From Aquirufa ecclesiirivi (GTDB lineage Bacteria; Bacteroidota; Bacteroidia; Cytophagales; Spirosomataceae), in the NCBI RefSeq assembly GCF_011250515.1, contig NZ_JAANOP010000002.1, positions 62,001 to 126,000 on the forward strand: a stretch of 64,000 bases of DNA, in the 5' to 3' direction. The notes under the pieces are model-generated. The model was not told the origin of the DNA, did not search any database, and saw nothing but the letters and a program-made list of their open reading frames with translations. How positions within the stretch are numbered: the stretch's first letter is position 1; the number at the start of each line of letters is the position of its first letter. The translations under genes were made by a program, and so were the position numbers. This document shows, piece by piece, positions 54,746-63,837 of the stretch.

Positions 54746-56452
54746 ATGAAAGAGAAAAGATCCCATAAGTTTATCGTATATCAAATGATGTTTCATTTAT
54801 GGGGCAATACCAATACCGATTTAGCTTTTAACGGTTCATGTCAAAGAAATGGAGTTACCAAATTTTCTGACATATCCATCAAAGCTTTGCAAGCCTTGGC
54901 GAAAAAAGGATTCACTCATATTTATGCGACTGGTATCATCGAACATGCCACTATGGAGGATTTTTCTGCCTATGGATCCCCATTAGATCATCCATCCATT
55001 GTGAAAGGTCGGGCTGGTTCACCCTTTGCCATCAAAGATTATTATGACGTTAATCCCTTCTTAGCAATTGATCCTGCCAAAAGAATGGAGGAGTTTGAGG
55101 AAATGTTGGAGCGAATTCATGCCTGTGGTTTGCATTTGATTTTGGATTTTGTACCGAATCACCTGGCCAGACAATACCATTCAGATAAGAAGCCAAAAGG
55201 AATTAGTGATTTTGGACTAAATGATCAGACAGATAAATCTTTTGATCCCAATAACAATTTTTATTATTTACCAGGTACTCAATTTTCTGTGCCTGATGGT
55301 TTAGATATACCTGTACCCTATTCTATTCCTTATATTGAAATTCCCGCCAAAGTGAGTGGAAATAATGTTTTTTCGGCTCAGCCCTCGAAAGATGATTGGT
55401 TTGAAACCGTGAAGTTGAATTATGGAATCGATTTTCAACATGGAGAAAAGACCTATTTTGATCCGATACCGGATACTTGGTTAAAACTGCTCGATGTTTT
55501 AGTCTACTGGACTAATAAAGGAATTGATTCTTTTCGATGTGATATGGCTGAAATGGTTCCTGTGGAATTTTGGGCTTACGTCATTCCTAAGATCAAGTCT
55601 ATCAATTCCAAAGTGACATTCATTGCTGAAATTTACCAACCTTATCGTTACCAGGATTATATCTATCGAGGTGGGTTTGATTATTTATATGATAAAGTAG
55701 GTTTATATGATGCCTTAAGAAGGTTGATGGAAGAGAAACCTAAAGCTACGGTAGAGGATATTACTCGTGTATGGCAACATGAATCAGGGGAATTTTCTGA
55801 GCACATGTTACGCTTTCTGGAAAATCATGATGAAACTAGAATAAATAGTCCTGGTTTTGCTCAACATAATCTATGGTCAACTATTCCAGCTATGGTCATA
55901 ACTGCTTGTCTGCATCATGGACCATTAATGACCTACATGGGACAGGAATTTGGTGAGTCTGCCAATGAGGTGGAAGGATTTAATTTGGCGCAAGATCGCA
56001 CCACTATGTTTGATTTTTGGCGGGTAGAATCACATCAAAGATGGATGAATCAAGGGCAATTTGATGGGGCAGAATTAACTAAGGAGGAAAAACAATTGGA
56101 TGATTTTTATGTGGATTTGTTTCAATTCGTACATGCACATCCTGCTATTCAAGAAGGGCATTTTTTTGATTTACAATATGCTCAAAATGAACATTATCCG
56201 AAGAGAAAAGTCTATTCATTTTTAAGATATACTTCCAAAGAAAAATTGTTAATCGTATGTAATTTTGATTCTCAACAATATTATTCTTTGGATATTCAAT
56301 TACCCAACTTGGCGAAAGAGATGATGAACGTGTCCCAAGTTAAGTTGAAATTAATACAAGCATTTGTGCCACCAGCTGTGAGAGAACACCTTCAACAAGC
56401 TGATGTGGCGATGTTGCCCCCGAACAGTGCTTATGTTTTTATGATTTCATAA
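54746..56452 (+). CDS. GH13 alpha-amylase family enzyme
   Basis: 568 residues without a signal peptide, so probably cytoplasmic. Catalytic triad: Asp266 (SFRCDMAEM), Glu295 (FIAEIYQPYRY) and Asp362 (ENHDETR). LILDFVPNH is conserved region I. A beta-sandwich C-domain begins near residue 465. Subfamily and specificity are not clear (maltodextrin hydrolysis or transfer). It is divergent from pgmB-GH65, and its stop overlaps the next start (TAATG). Confidence 0.88.
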   Translation: MKEKRSHKFIVYQMMFHLWGNTNTDLAFNGSCQRNGVTKFSDISIKALQALAKKGFTHIYATGIIEHATMEDFSAYGSPLDHPSIVKGRAGSPFAIKDYYDVNPFLAIDPAKRMEEFEEMLERIHACGLHLILDFVPNHLARQYHSDKKPKGISDFGLNDQTDKSFDPNNNFYYLPGTQFSVPDGLDIPVPYSIPYIEIPAKVSGNNVFSAQPSKDDWFETVKLNYGIDFQHGEKTYFDPIPDTWLKLLDVLVYWTNKGIDSFRCDMAEMVPVEFWAYVIPKIKSINSKVTFIAEIYQPYRYQDYIYRGGFDYLYDKVGLYDALRRLMEEKPKATVEDITRVWQHESGEFSEHMLRFLENHDETRINSPGFAQHNLWSTIPAMVITACLHHGPLMTYMGQEFGESANEVEGFNLAQDRTTMFDFWRVESHQRWMNQGQFDGAELTKEEKQLDDFYVDLFQFVHAHPAIQEGHFFDLQYAQNEHYPKRKVYSFLRYTSKEKLLIVCNFDSQQYYSLDIQLPNLAKEMMNVSQVKLKLIQAFVPPAVREHLQQADVAMLPPNSAYVFMIS

Positions 56453-57264
56453 TGGCCTTACTCCCAAAATCCATGCGATTACTATTCCTTCTATTGGGCG
56501 TTTTTCTTTTTCAGTTCGGAAATGCTCAAGAAAAATGGATTCCTTTAGATTTGCAAAGTAGAATAGCTTTGTCTCAAAAAAAACAGAATCATGTGATTTT
56601 GGCAGAGTATTTCTTGGGCAAACCTTATGTGGCAAATGCCCTTTCGGCTGAAAATCCAGAGAAATTATACCTTTCATTGGAGGATTTTGATTGTGTAACA
56701 TTCATTGAAAATGTGATGTCACTATATCATTCCAAAGGTCAGGATTCCCTGTATAAGAAAAATTTGATTCATTGGAGGTATGCTCAACCTAAGGATATTC
56801 GATTTGAAACAAGAAATCATTATTTTTCAGCTGCCATGGAACAATTGGTTAAAGATCAATGGATCCTTCCCATACCTACTCCTGAGGGAAAACAGATCAA
56901 GAAAAGTTTTACGTTTTTATCTCAATTTTATCGAAATAAGAACAAGAATATATCCATTCCAGCTTTGGAACAAGTGGAGAGCCAATTAAGATTAAATCCT
57001 TTTACCTACATTCCATCGATCAATGTTAGTAAGGTACTCTCCAGTTTTAAGGAAGGCGATATTGTTACTTTTGTTTCCAAAAGAAATGATCTAGATGTAC
57101 AGCATACGGGCTTTCTTACGTTTAGAAAATCAACTTTTTATGTACTTCATGCTTCTCAGGAAGTAAAAAAGGTATGTGTTTCGGATAAGAACTTAGTGGA
57201 ATACTTGAAATCGCATCCCTCCTTTCTTGGCATTCAGGTTTTTAGACCTAATTTTATTAAATGA
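56452..57264 (+). CDS. DUF1460 amidase-like protein
   Basis: 270 residues, exported (LLFLLLGVFLFQFGNAQ). DUF1460 proteins have a papain/NlpC-P60 type fold and are thought to act on peptidoglycan stems. Predicted catalytic Cys81 in DFDCVTFIENVMSL, with His218 in DVQHTGF and His233 in VLHASQ as candidate partners. The start overlaps the amylase stop by one base, and an ATG at codon 8 is an alternative. It overlaps the next gene by 4 bases. Why a wall amidase is coupled to an amylase is unclear. Confidence 0.82.
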   Translation: MALLPKSMRLLFLLLGVFLFQFGNAQEKWIPLDLQSRIALSQKKQNHVILAEYFLGKPYVANALSAENPEKLYLSLEDFDCVTFIENVMSLYHSKGQDSLYKKNLIHWRYAQPKDIRFETRNHYFSAAMEQLVKDQWILPIPTPEGKQIKKSFTFLSQFYRNKNKNISIPALEQVESQLRLNPFTYIPSINVSKVLSSFKEGDIVTFVSKRNDLDVQHTGFLTFRKSTFYVLHASQEVKKVCVSDKNLVEYLKSHPSFLGIQVFRPNFIK

Positions 57265-58397
57265 AAAAATACAACTTTGATCAAGTGATTGATCGTAAAA
57301 ATACGTCTAGTTATAAATGGGACAACCCGATCTATGCGGGCAAATCCATCCTTCCTATGCCTGTGGCTGATATGGAGTTTGTAGTGGCAGATGAAATTTT
57401 GGAGGCATTGGATAAGATTACTCAACATGGAGTTTTAGGTTATTCCATCGTGCCTGATTCCTTGAAAATATTAGCGCAAAAAAAGATCCAAGAGGAATAT
57501 CAATGGGAAACAGCAGTAGAATGGCAAGTTTGGTTACCCGGAATCGTTCCAGGTATTAGCATAGCCTGTGATATCTTTTCCAACGAGAAAAATGGAGTTT
57601 TGACAGCCATTCCCGTGTATCATCCGTTTCATTTGATACCTACTTGGTTAAATCGCCCTTTACTTACTTTTCCCATGGTGGAAAAAGAGGGCCGATGGAC
57701 TTACGATTTTGAAGCTTTTGAAGAGGCGCTAAAACAACAGCCAGCCGTGTTTTTATTTTGTAATCCCCATAATCCTGGAGGTACGGTATTTAATCAGTCA
57801 GAAATAGATCAAATAGTACGTTTGTGTAAACAATATAATTGCTTGATTATTTCTGATGAAATACATGCTGATTTACGCATTCATCCCCAATCCAAACATA
57901 TTTGTATTGGTCAATACATCGAAGATATTCCCTCCATCAGTTTTTTTGCAACATCAAAAGCTTTTAATACAGCTGGCTTAGGAGGTTGTGTAGCCATTAT
58001 TCCTCACAAAGCAAGCAGAGAGGCTTTTATCAAAAGAACCTTTGGATTTATGCCTATGCTGAGTCGACATAGCATTGACGTCATGTCAGCTACTTACCTG
58101 TATGGTTCTAATTGGTTGGCTCAATTATTGCCTTATTTGAAACAAAATCATGATTTTCTGTTGGATTTTGTCAAGCAACAACCAGGTTTGGACATGATTC
58201 CTCTAGAAGCTACCTATTTGGCCTGGATTTCCTATGATGAAACTTGGGGAGATTTACCAGAACGATTGCTAGAACATGGGCTACACGTATTGCGTGGGGA
58301 GCAATTTAAAGGAAAAAACTTCATTCGGTTAAATTTTGCTTGCCCTCAATCGCAGTTACAAGAAGCCTGTCAGATCATTGCCAGTTTAGCGCTTTAA
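57261..58397 (+). CDS. PatB/MalY-type PLP C-S lyase
   Basis: 378 residues, fold-type I aminotransferase family. Characteristic strings are LPMPVADMEF, FCNPHNPGGTVF, ISDEIHADLRI, and FFATSKAFNTAGLGG with PLP lysine Lys233. Members cleave cystathionine or cysteine conjugates to pyruvate, ammonia and a thiol (MalY also represses the mal regulon in E. coli, by a separate protein contact). Here it lies in the operon started by an amylase, but a MalY-like regulatory role is only speculation because no MalT is seen. Overlaps DUF1460 by ATGA. Confidence 0.87.
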   Translation: MKKYNFDQVIDRKNTSSYKWDNPIYAGKSILPMPVADMEFVVADEILEALDKITQHGVLGYSIVPDSLKILAQKKIQEEYQWETAVEWQVWLPGIVPGISIACDIFSNEKNGVLTAIPVYHPFHLIPTWLNRPLLTFPMVEKEGRWTYDFEAFEEALKQQPAVFLFCNPHNPGGTVFNQSEIDQIVRLCKQYNCLIISDEIHADLRIHPQSKHICIGQYIEDIPSISFFATSKAFNTAGLGGCVAIIPHKASREAFIKRTFGFMPMLSRHSIDVMSATYLYGSNWLAQLLPYLKQNHDFLLDFVKQQPGLDMIPLEATYLAWISYDETWGDLPERLLEHGLHVLRGEQFKGKNFIRLNFACPQSQLQEACQIIASLAL

Positions 58398-58398
58398 C

Positions 58399-59049
58399 AT
58401 GGTAAAAATTTTTCGATTTACTGTATTTCTATTGTTGGTATCGCTACTGCTTGGTTTGTTGTATTATGTTCAACAAAAGGAGGAAGTAGAAAAACAATCG
58501 AATATTGGCTTGGAGGAAATGGACTTGGTACAGCGCTACCAAGATTCCTTGGATAGCCCATTGAAGTCGGTGGATCAAGATAAAAAAACCGAGTTCATTA
58601 CTAAAATCGAGGATTTTGAAGCGAAAATGGAGTCCATACCCAATAAAGTAATTTTTAGTGTCACTAAAAGTAATCAAACGGTCTATCGTAAAGAATTTCA
58701 GCATGTTTCTTGTAAACAAATTTTATCTTCTGATTTGAATGGCGATATGCAACCTGAGTTTTGGGTTTTGGTCAGCAAGGGTAAAAAAAGCATTATTTAT
58801 ACTTTTGAATATCATAAGGGAAATTTACAGACGGTTCAATTTCCCGTCTTGAAAGGTCGTCAAAATTTTGGGTACCTAGGAAATGATAGTTTACATGTAG
58901 ATAAATCTTATATTGTGAGGTCATTTGACTTTCAAAACGATCCCTATTCAGACCTGTCTGAAGGAATTAGGTCATGTTATTATAGCTTTGGAACAGACCG
59001 AAGCTTTGTATTAAACAAAACGTTAGACTTAGAACATATTCAACAATGA
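58399..59049 (+). CDS. Hypothetical single-pass membrane protein
   Basis: 216 residues, not recognised. One N-terminal helix (IFRFTVFLLLVSLLLGLLYYV) is a signal anchor, followed by an acidic, probably helical stretch to about residue 75 and a beta-rich domain. SSDLNGDMQPEFWVLV resembles the DxNxD calcium-binding loop of FG-GAP/VCBS repeats, but only one copy is present. It begins one base after the lyase stop and overlaps the dehydratase by ATGA, so it is firmly part of the operon. Confidence 0.72.
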   Translation: MVKIFRFTVFLLLVSLLLGLLYYVQQKEEVEKQSNIGLEEMDLVQRYQDSLDSPLKSVDQDKKTEFITKIEDFEAKMESIPNKVIFSVTKSNQTVYRKEFQHVSCKQILSSDLNGDMQPEFWVLVSKGKKSIIYTFEYHKGNLQTVQFPVLKGRQNFGYLGNDSLHVDKSYIVRSFDFQNDPYSDLSEGIRSCYYSFGTDRSFVLNKTLDLEHIQQ

Positions 59050-60761
59050 GTGAGCAAAAATTACGATCGCAGCAATGGTTTGGCAAGACAGGTAAAGATG
59101 GATTTATTTACCGTGCTTGGATGAAAAATCAAGGTATACCTGATGATTATTTTCAAGGGAAACCAGTTATTGGAATTTGTAATACCTGGTCAGAATTAAC
59201 GCCATGTAATGCTCATTTTAGAGAATTAGCAGAATTTGTCAAAAAAGGGGTGATTGAAGCAGGAGGATTTCCCGTAGAATTTCCGGTGATGTCTTTGGGG
59301 GAAACATTAATTAAGCCTACCGCCATGTTATATCGTAATTTGGCCAGTATGGATGTAGAAGAATCTATTCGTGCCAATCCGATTGATGGGGTGGTATTAA
59401 TGTGTGGTTGTGATAAGACGACTCCTTCTTTGGTTATGGGTGCTTGCAGTGTGGATTTACCGAGTTTGGTGATTTCTGGCGGACCCATGATGAAAGGAAA
59501 GTTTAAAGGTAAGGAAATTGGTACCTCTGATGTATGGCGCTTTGCTGAAGCGTATAAATTAGGTGAATTATCGCAGGCAGAGTTTATTGAAGCAGAAGCG
59601 TGTATGGCACGTACGCCGGGTCACTGTGCGGTGATGGGTACAGCATCTACGATGGCTACCATGGTGGAAGCACTAGGATTAAGTTTACCACAAAACGCGG
59701 CTATTCCTGCCGCCGATGTTCGTAGAAAGGTATTGGCTCAGCATTCGGGAAGAAGAATTGTGGAAATGGTGAAAGAAGATTTAAAGCTTTCTAAAGTTTT
59801 AACGCGTGAGGCATTTGAAAATGCTATTCGAGTGAATGCTGCCACTGGAGGATCTACCAATTTTGTCATCCATTTATTGGCTATTGCTGGACGTATCGGT
59901 GTGGAATTAGATCTAAATGATTTTGATAAATTTTCTAAGCAAATACCTTTATTGGCTAATATTCAGCCTTCAGGAGAACACTTCATGGAAGATTTATATT
60001 ATGCAGGTGGCTTACCTGCCTTGATGAATCAAATGAAGGATTTTTTACATACGGGAATCATTACTGTGAATGGTAAAACCGTCGGTGAAAATATAGCGAA
60101 TACTCCTATTTATGATTCCAAGATCATATCTACCATGGAGAATCCTTTTAAACCAGATTCAGGAATTGCGGTGGTGAAAGGTAATTTGGCTCCGAATGGG
60201 GCTGTGGTTAAGCCAAGTGCAGCTTCACCTGAGTTATATAAACATCGAGGAAAAGCCGTGGTATTTGAAAATATTGAAGATTATCATGCTCGAATTGATC
60301 TTCCCGATTTAGATATCGATTCAACTTCTGTGATGGTGTTGAAAAATGTAGGTCCTAAAGGCTATCCAGGAATGGCGGAAGTGGGAAATATGGGTATCCC
60401 TAAAAAGCTCTTAGAGAAAGGTGTGAAAGACATGGTTCGTATTTCTGATGGCCGTATGAGCGGAACAGGATTTGGAACCGTTGTATTACACGTTTCCCCT
60501 GAATCTGCAGCTGGAGGTCCATTAAATTGGGTTCAGAATGGCGATTATATTGCTTTGGATCTAGATAATAGATCCATTCATTGGGAAGTATCAGATGAGG
60601 AATTGGAGGCACGTAAACAGGCGCAACCTTTCCAAGCACAAGCTCATATACGGGGTTATGTAGGACTATTTATTGACCGTGTGTCCCAAGCCCATGATGG
60701 GGCTGATTTTGATTTCCTAAAAGGAGGATCAGGTTCTATTGTGACGAGAGATTCACATTGA
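59046..60761 (+). CDS. Sugar-acid dehydratase, IlvD/Edd family
   Basis: 571 residues, Fe-S dehydratase. Start SQQWFGKTGKDGFIYRAWMK and ICNTWSELTPCNAHFRELA match the L-arabonate/D-xylonate dehydratase group better than IlvD of valine synthesis. Cluster ligands Cys54, Cys122 (MCGCDKTTPS) and Cys194 (TPGHCAVMGTAS) correspond to those of the Rhizobium L-arabinonate dehydratase as I recall. The predicted reaction is loss of water from an aldonic acid to a 2-keto-3-deoxy acid; which sugar is unknown. No aldolase is in the window, but SDR dehydrogenases flank it. Last gene of the operon. Confidence 0.87.
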   Translation: MSEQKLRSQQWFGKTGKDGFIYRAWMKNQGIPDDYFQGKPVIGICNTWSELTPCNAHFRELAEFVKKGVIEAGGFPVEFPVMSLGETLIKPTAMLYRNLASMDVEESIRANPIDGVVLMCGCDKTTPSLVMGACSVDLPSLVISGGPMMKGKFKGKEIGTSDVWRFAEAYKLGELSQAEFIEAEACMARTPGHCAVMGTASTMATMVEALGLSLPQNAAIPAADVRRKVLAQHSGRRIVEMVKEDLKLSKVLTREAFENAIRVNAATGGSTNFVIHLLAIAGRIGVELDLNDFDKFSKQIPLLANIQPSGEHFMEDLYYAGGLPALMNQMKDFLHTGIITVNGKTVGENIANTPIYDSKIISTMENPFKPDSGIAVVKGNLAPNGAVVKPSAASPELYKHRGKAVVFENIEDYHARIDLPDLDIDSTSVMVLKNVGPKGYPGMAEVGNMGIPKKLLEKGVKDMVRISDGRMSGTGFGTVVLHVSPESAAGGPLNWVQNGDYIALDLDNRSIHWEVSDEELEARKQAQPFQAQAHIRGYVGLFIDRVSQAHDGADFDFLKGGSGSIVTRDSH

Positions 60762-60771
60762 TTTTATTAGT

Positions 60772-60805
60772 AGAGGCCCTTATTGAACGATTAGGGCCTC
60801 TTTCA
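60772..60805 (+). terminator. Terminator of the amylase-dehydratase operon
   Basis: Perfect 9-bp stem AGAGGCCCT/AGGGCCTCT with a 12-base loop and a short T-rich tail. Confidence 0.75.
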
Positions 60806-60819
60806 TTTTATACAGAATT

Positions 60820-61569
60820 ATGTTAAAGTATATTGTTACAGGTGCAGCGCAAGGAATTGGTTTTGAGATAGTTAAATCTATTTTGTTGCAAGGTAATTAT
60901 GTGATTTGGAATGATATCAATCAAGATCAAATTGATAAAGCTAAAGCCCAATTACACCATTTAGGACTATATCAATTTTCCAGTATTTGCGCAGATGCAA
61001 GTTCCGATGAATTTTTAGATTCTCTTTCTATTTTGGTGGATGAAACCCCCGGAACATTAGCGGGATGCGTTTGTAATGCAGGTATTACTACTTTTGGTGA
61101 TTTTTGGTCATATACTAAAGAGTCTTTGGATCAAATATTGAAGATAAACATCAAAGGAACTTTCTTTTTAGCGCAATTGGTGGCTAAAAAACTACGAGAT
61201 GCAGGAAATGGAGGAAGTATTTTATTGATGTCGTCCGTTACAGGTCATCAGGCGCATCCTGATTTAGCTGCTTATGGTATGACCAAGGCTGCTTTAAATC
61301 AATTGGCAAAGAATTTGGTGATTGACTTATCTCCTTTTCAGATTCGTATTAATACGATTAGCCCAGGGGCCACTTTAACAGAAAGAACACTTTCAGATCA
61401 AGATTATATTAAGGAATGGTCTGCTATCACTCCTTTGGGATATCCAGCCACGGTAGAAGACATCGCAAATGCAGCTTTATTTTTCCTCTCTCCCCTTTCT
61501 AAACACATCACTGGTCAATATTTAGTAATCGATGGTGGCTGGACTTCAGTGGGGATACCCCCCAAATGA
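60820..61569 (+). CDS. SDR-family dehydrogenase
   Basis: 249 residues, classical short-chain dehydrogenase. NAD-binding TGAAQGIGFE, the CNAGITTFG structural motif, the Ser in LLMSSVTGHQ, and the YGMTK catalytic Tyr-Lys are all present; an acidic ND after the second strand favours NAD. The C-terminus has LVIDGGW. Downstream of the sugar-acid dehydratase, so it may oxidise the sugar or a keto-deoxy intermediate; substrate not identified. Confidence 0.88.
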   Translation: MLKYIVTGAAQGIGFEIVKSILLQGNYVIWNDINQDQIDKAKAQLHHLGLYQFSSICADASSDEFLDSLSILVDETPGTLAGCVCNAGITTFGDFWSYTKESLDQILKINIKGTFFLAQLVAKKLRDAGNGGSILLMSSVTGHQAHPDLAAYGMTKAALNQLAKNLVIDLSPFQIRINTISPGATLTERTLSDQDYIKEWSAITPLGYPATVEDIANAALFFLSPLSKHITGQYLVIDGGWTSVGIPPK

Positions 61570-61572
61570 ATG

Positions 61573-61680
61573 ATAAATTATAAAATATAAATTGTAAATG
61601 AATGATAGTTTTCTTGACTCCTTTTAAATCTGTTTTATTCCCAATATTTATAATCTATATTTTATAATTCATAATTTATT
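61573..61680. repeat. Heptanucleotide-repeat inverted element B
   Basis: Left arm of degenerate heptamers (ATAAATT, ATAAAAT, ATAAATT, GTAAATG, AATGATA; 61573-61607) and right arm of five inverse heptamers (61646-61680), with a 38-base interior. 61573-61599 pairs with 61646-61672 with three mismatches. It fills the gap between two convergent genes and its right arm covers the dipeptidase stop codon (61676-61678). Same plan as element A at 21074-21312, different heptamer sequence. Confidence 0.7.
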
Positions 61681-62743
61681 GCCAGTTTTTCTCCAGAAAC
61701 CCAATCCAATTTTTATGACAGATCTTTTCAATGTCATTTGACGAATAGCCTCTTTTGCTTAGTAAATTAGGTATTTTTTGCAAATCGGCAATAGATTGAA
61801 GGTCATAGGGACATTGTTCTGTACCAAATCCACCATCTAGATCAGTCCCAAGCCCTACGTGATTGGTATTTCCTGCAATTTGGCAAATATGATCCAAGTG
61901 ATCAATCATGGTATTCAAGCTCACCTGCATATTTTGAGGAGTGGAGACTCCCCTTACCCAATTGGGAACCATCATCCATGCATCCAATGGCATACCTATG
62001 ACAGCACCCCTACGAATCAATTCCTTAAATTGTTCATCCGTAAATTGGCGATTATGATCGACCAAAGCTCTACAATTATGATGACTAGCCCAAACTGGGC
62101 CATTATAATGCTCCATGGCTTCCCAAAAGCTATCATCACATAAATGAGTGGCATCAAGAATAATACCTAATTGTTGCATTCTGGCTAATAGAGCCCTTCC
62201 ATTCTCACCCAATCCTCCCGTTGCATTGGTTCCTTGCGCATATCTTCCAGGGCCATAATGCGCTGGTCCTAAAGCTCTTAATCCATAGTTATACGCAATA
62301 TCTAAATGATCAACCGTGATAATGGAATCGGCACCTTCCAAACTTAAAATGTAACCAATCTTCTTTTTGCTATCTTGACTGCTATTCCAATATGCTACAT
62401 GAGTTTGTAATTCTGACCAGTTTCTGATCGGACTTAATTCCCCCAAAGCTTCTAGTGCTTTGTAATAGGCTAATTGTCCTTGAGTTTGAGCCCAGGCTTG
62501 TTCTGGCGAGTGCCAACCAGGTAAAGTAGAGCTTTTATCCACATAACGTGCTATTTGGGTCGCCACTACAATTCCAATATTCCCTTTTCTCAATTCTTCC
62601 AAAGAAATGACAGCATTGCCTCGATCGGGTTTATCAGTCATGCCTTTTTCCCTTTCATTAATGTCCTTTAATGAAGCTCTTAAATCACGATTCCATTCCA
62701 AAGCATTCATGCTGAGGTCTAAATGTGCATCAAATAGTAGCAT
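61676..62743 (-). CDS. M19 (renal-type) dipeptidase
   Basis: 355 residues, zinc-dependent dipeptidase of the amidohydrolase superfamily, cytoplasmic by sequence (no signal peptide). Motifs: FDAHLDLSMN (His7, Asp9), LSLEGADSI (bridging Glu), LDATHLCD, ASHHNCRALVDH and GLGTDLDGG. M19 enzymes cleave dipeptides with broad tolerance, including a D-residue at the second position. Last in a leftward operon, 1 base after the PLP-enzyme gene. Confidence 0.9.
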   Translation of the reverse strand: MLLFDAHLDLSMNALEWNRDLRASLKDINEREKGMTDKPDRGNAVISLEELRKGNIGIVVATQIARYVDKSSTLPGWHSPEQAWAQTQGQLAYYKALEALGELSPIRNWSELQTHVAYWNSSQDSKKKIGYILSLEGADSIITVDHLDIAYNYGLRALGPAHYGPGRYAQGTNATGGLGENGRALLARMQQLGIILDATHLCDDSFWEAMEHYNGPVWASHHNCRALVDHNRQFTDEQFKELIRRGAVIGMPLDAWMMVPNWVRGVSTPQNMQVSLNTMIDHLDHICQIAGNTNHVGLGTDLDGGFGTEQCPYDLQSIADLQKIPNLLSKRGYSSNDIEKICHKNWIGFLEKNWQ

Positions 62744-62744
62744 G

Positions 62745-63836
62745 TTATATGTTGATTTTTCTGTTTCTAGCTTTTACTTCCCAATTGCCCACAAATTTGT
62801 CATTTTCGATTACTTGCAAATTAGCATGCAAGGCTACAGTAGGACAAACATGGTAAGGAATCATTAAAAACTCCTGACCTATTTCAAAAATATCAGAATC
62901 AGGCACTTCTACGATACCATGTTCTTCACTTTGGCTCAATAACTTAAATTCTGGTTGATCGATGAATCGTACTCGATTCTCTATGGTGTTTTCTGCTGCC
63001 ACGGATTTATGTCCCAAATCCAAGCAAATAGTTGTTTTACTAGGTTTTGAAATGATACGGCTAATGATGAAAAGTGCTGGTTTTAAACTATTTTCTTGAT
63101 AAAGTGCTGTATATCCCGCATCAAAAAAGACAAAAGTACCAGGACTACATACATAGGCTGGGTTCTGATGATGAACTAAAAAGCTGGGAGTTCCTCCTAC
63201 ACACAATTCTAAGTAAGGAAATTCAGATGAAATTGATTGAACCAAGTCCTTAAATTCGCTGAAATCTCGTTGCACATGCGCATTTCTCTCTTCTACACTC
63301 AAGTCCCTGATATGGCCATCATAGGCATGAAGACCACTAATTTTTAAAGCTGGTAAATTCTTTATTTGATGAATCAAAGAAGCAGCCTGTGTAGAATTGA
63401 TACCAGTTCGATTCATACCTACATTAATATCAATGAATACATCAATACTAAGTTGTTGACTTAGAAATATGGCGGAAATAGCTTCAGCGGCATGAAGATC
63501 ATCGACTAAACAAGCAAATTGACTTTTAGGATAAGCTTGTACTAAATTTGCCAAACGGATTATATTAGGCCCTGTTGGCTGCATGCTCAATAAAATAGAT
63601 GGGGCAAATGACAAAGCTAATAATTCCGCCTCAGCTATGGTCGCACATTTAAATTTTGTGATACCAGCCTCAATGCATAAGTCATTGACCTCCTTCGTTT
63701 TATGTGTCTTGATATGAGGTCTTAATCGATTGGGATCTCCATCTACTAAACTCAATACATAAGCGATATTTTCCTTGACCTTGTTAGGAAAGACCAATAA
63801 ACCAGGACTTTGAATTTCTGTATAATCAATGCTCAT
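62745..63836 (-). CDS. D-threonine aldolase/D-serine dehydratase-like PLP enzyme
   Basis: 363 residues, fold-type III. N-terminal alanine-racemase barrel with RPHIKTHKTKEV (PLP lysine Lys43), and MNRTGI and GLHAYDGHIRD. The C-terminal DSD domain carries the metal-site string IPYHVCPTVAL: His329 and Cys331 match the HxC zinc pair of eukaryotic D-serine dehydratase rather than the HxD of D-threonine aldolase. Either breakdown of D-serine or D-3-hydroxy-amino acid cleavage is possible. Between an SDR (gap of one base) and the M19 dipeptidase (gap of one base). Confidence 0.85.
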   Translation of the reverse strand: MSIDYTEIQSPGLLVFPNKVKENIAYVLSLVDGDPNRLRPHIKTHKTKEVNDLCIEAGITKFKCATIAEAELLALSFAPSILLSMQPTGPNIIRLANLVQAYPKSQFACLVDDLHAAEAISAIFLSQQLSIDVFIDINVGMNRTGINSTQAASLIHQIKNLPALKISGLHAYDGHIRDLSVEERNAHVQRDFSEFKDLVQSISSEFPYLELCVGGTPSFLVHHQNPAYVCSPGTFVFFDAGYTALYQENSLKPALFIISRIISKPSKTTICLDLGHKSVAAENTIENRVRFIDQPEFKLLSQSEEHGIVEVPDSDIFEIGQEFLMIPYHVCPTVALHANLQVIENDKFVGNWEVKARNRKINI

Positions 63837-63837
63837 C

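Noticed and set aside
57261-58397. MalY-like repressor of the neighbouring maltose genes
   Set aside because: MalY acts by binding MalT, which is not present here; sequence supports only the C-S lyase fold.
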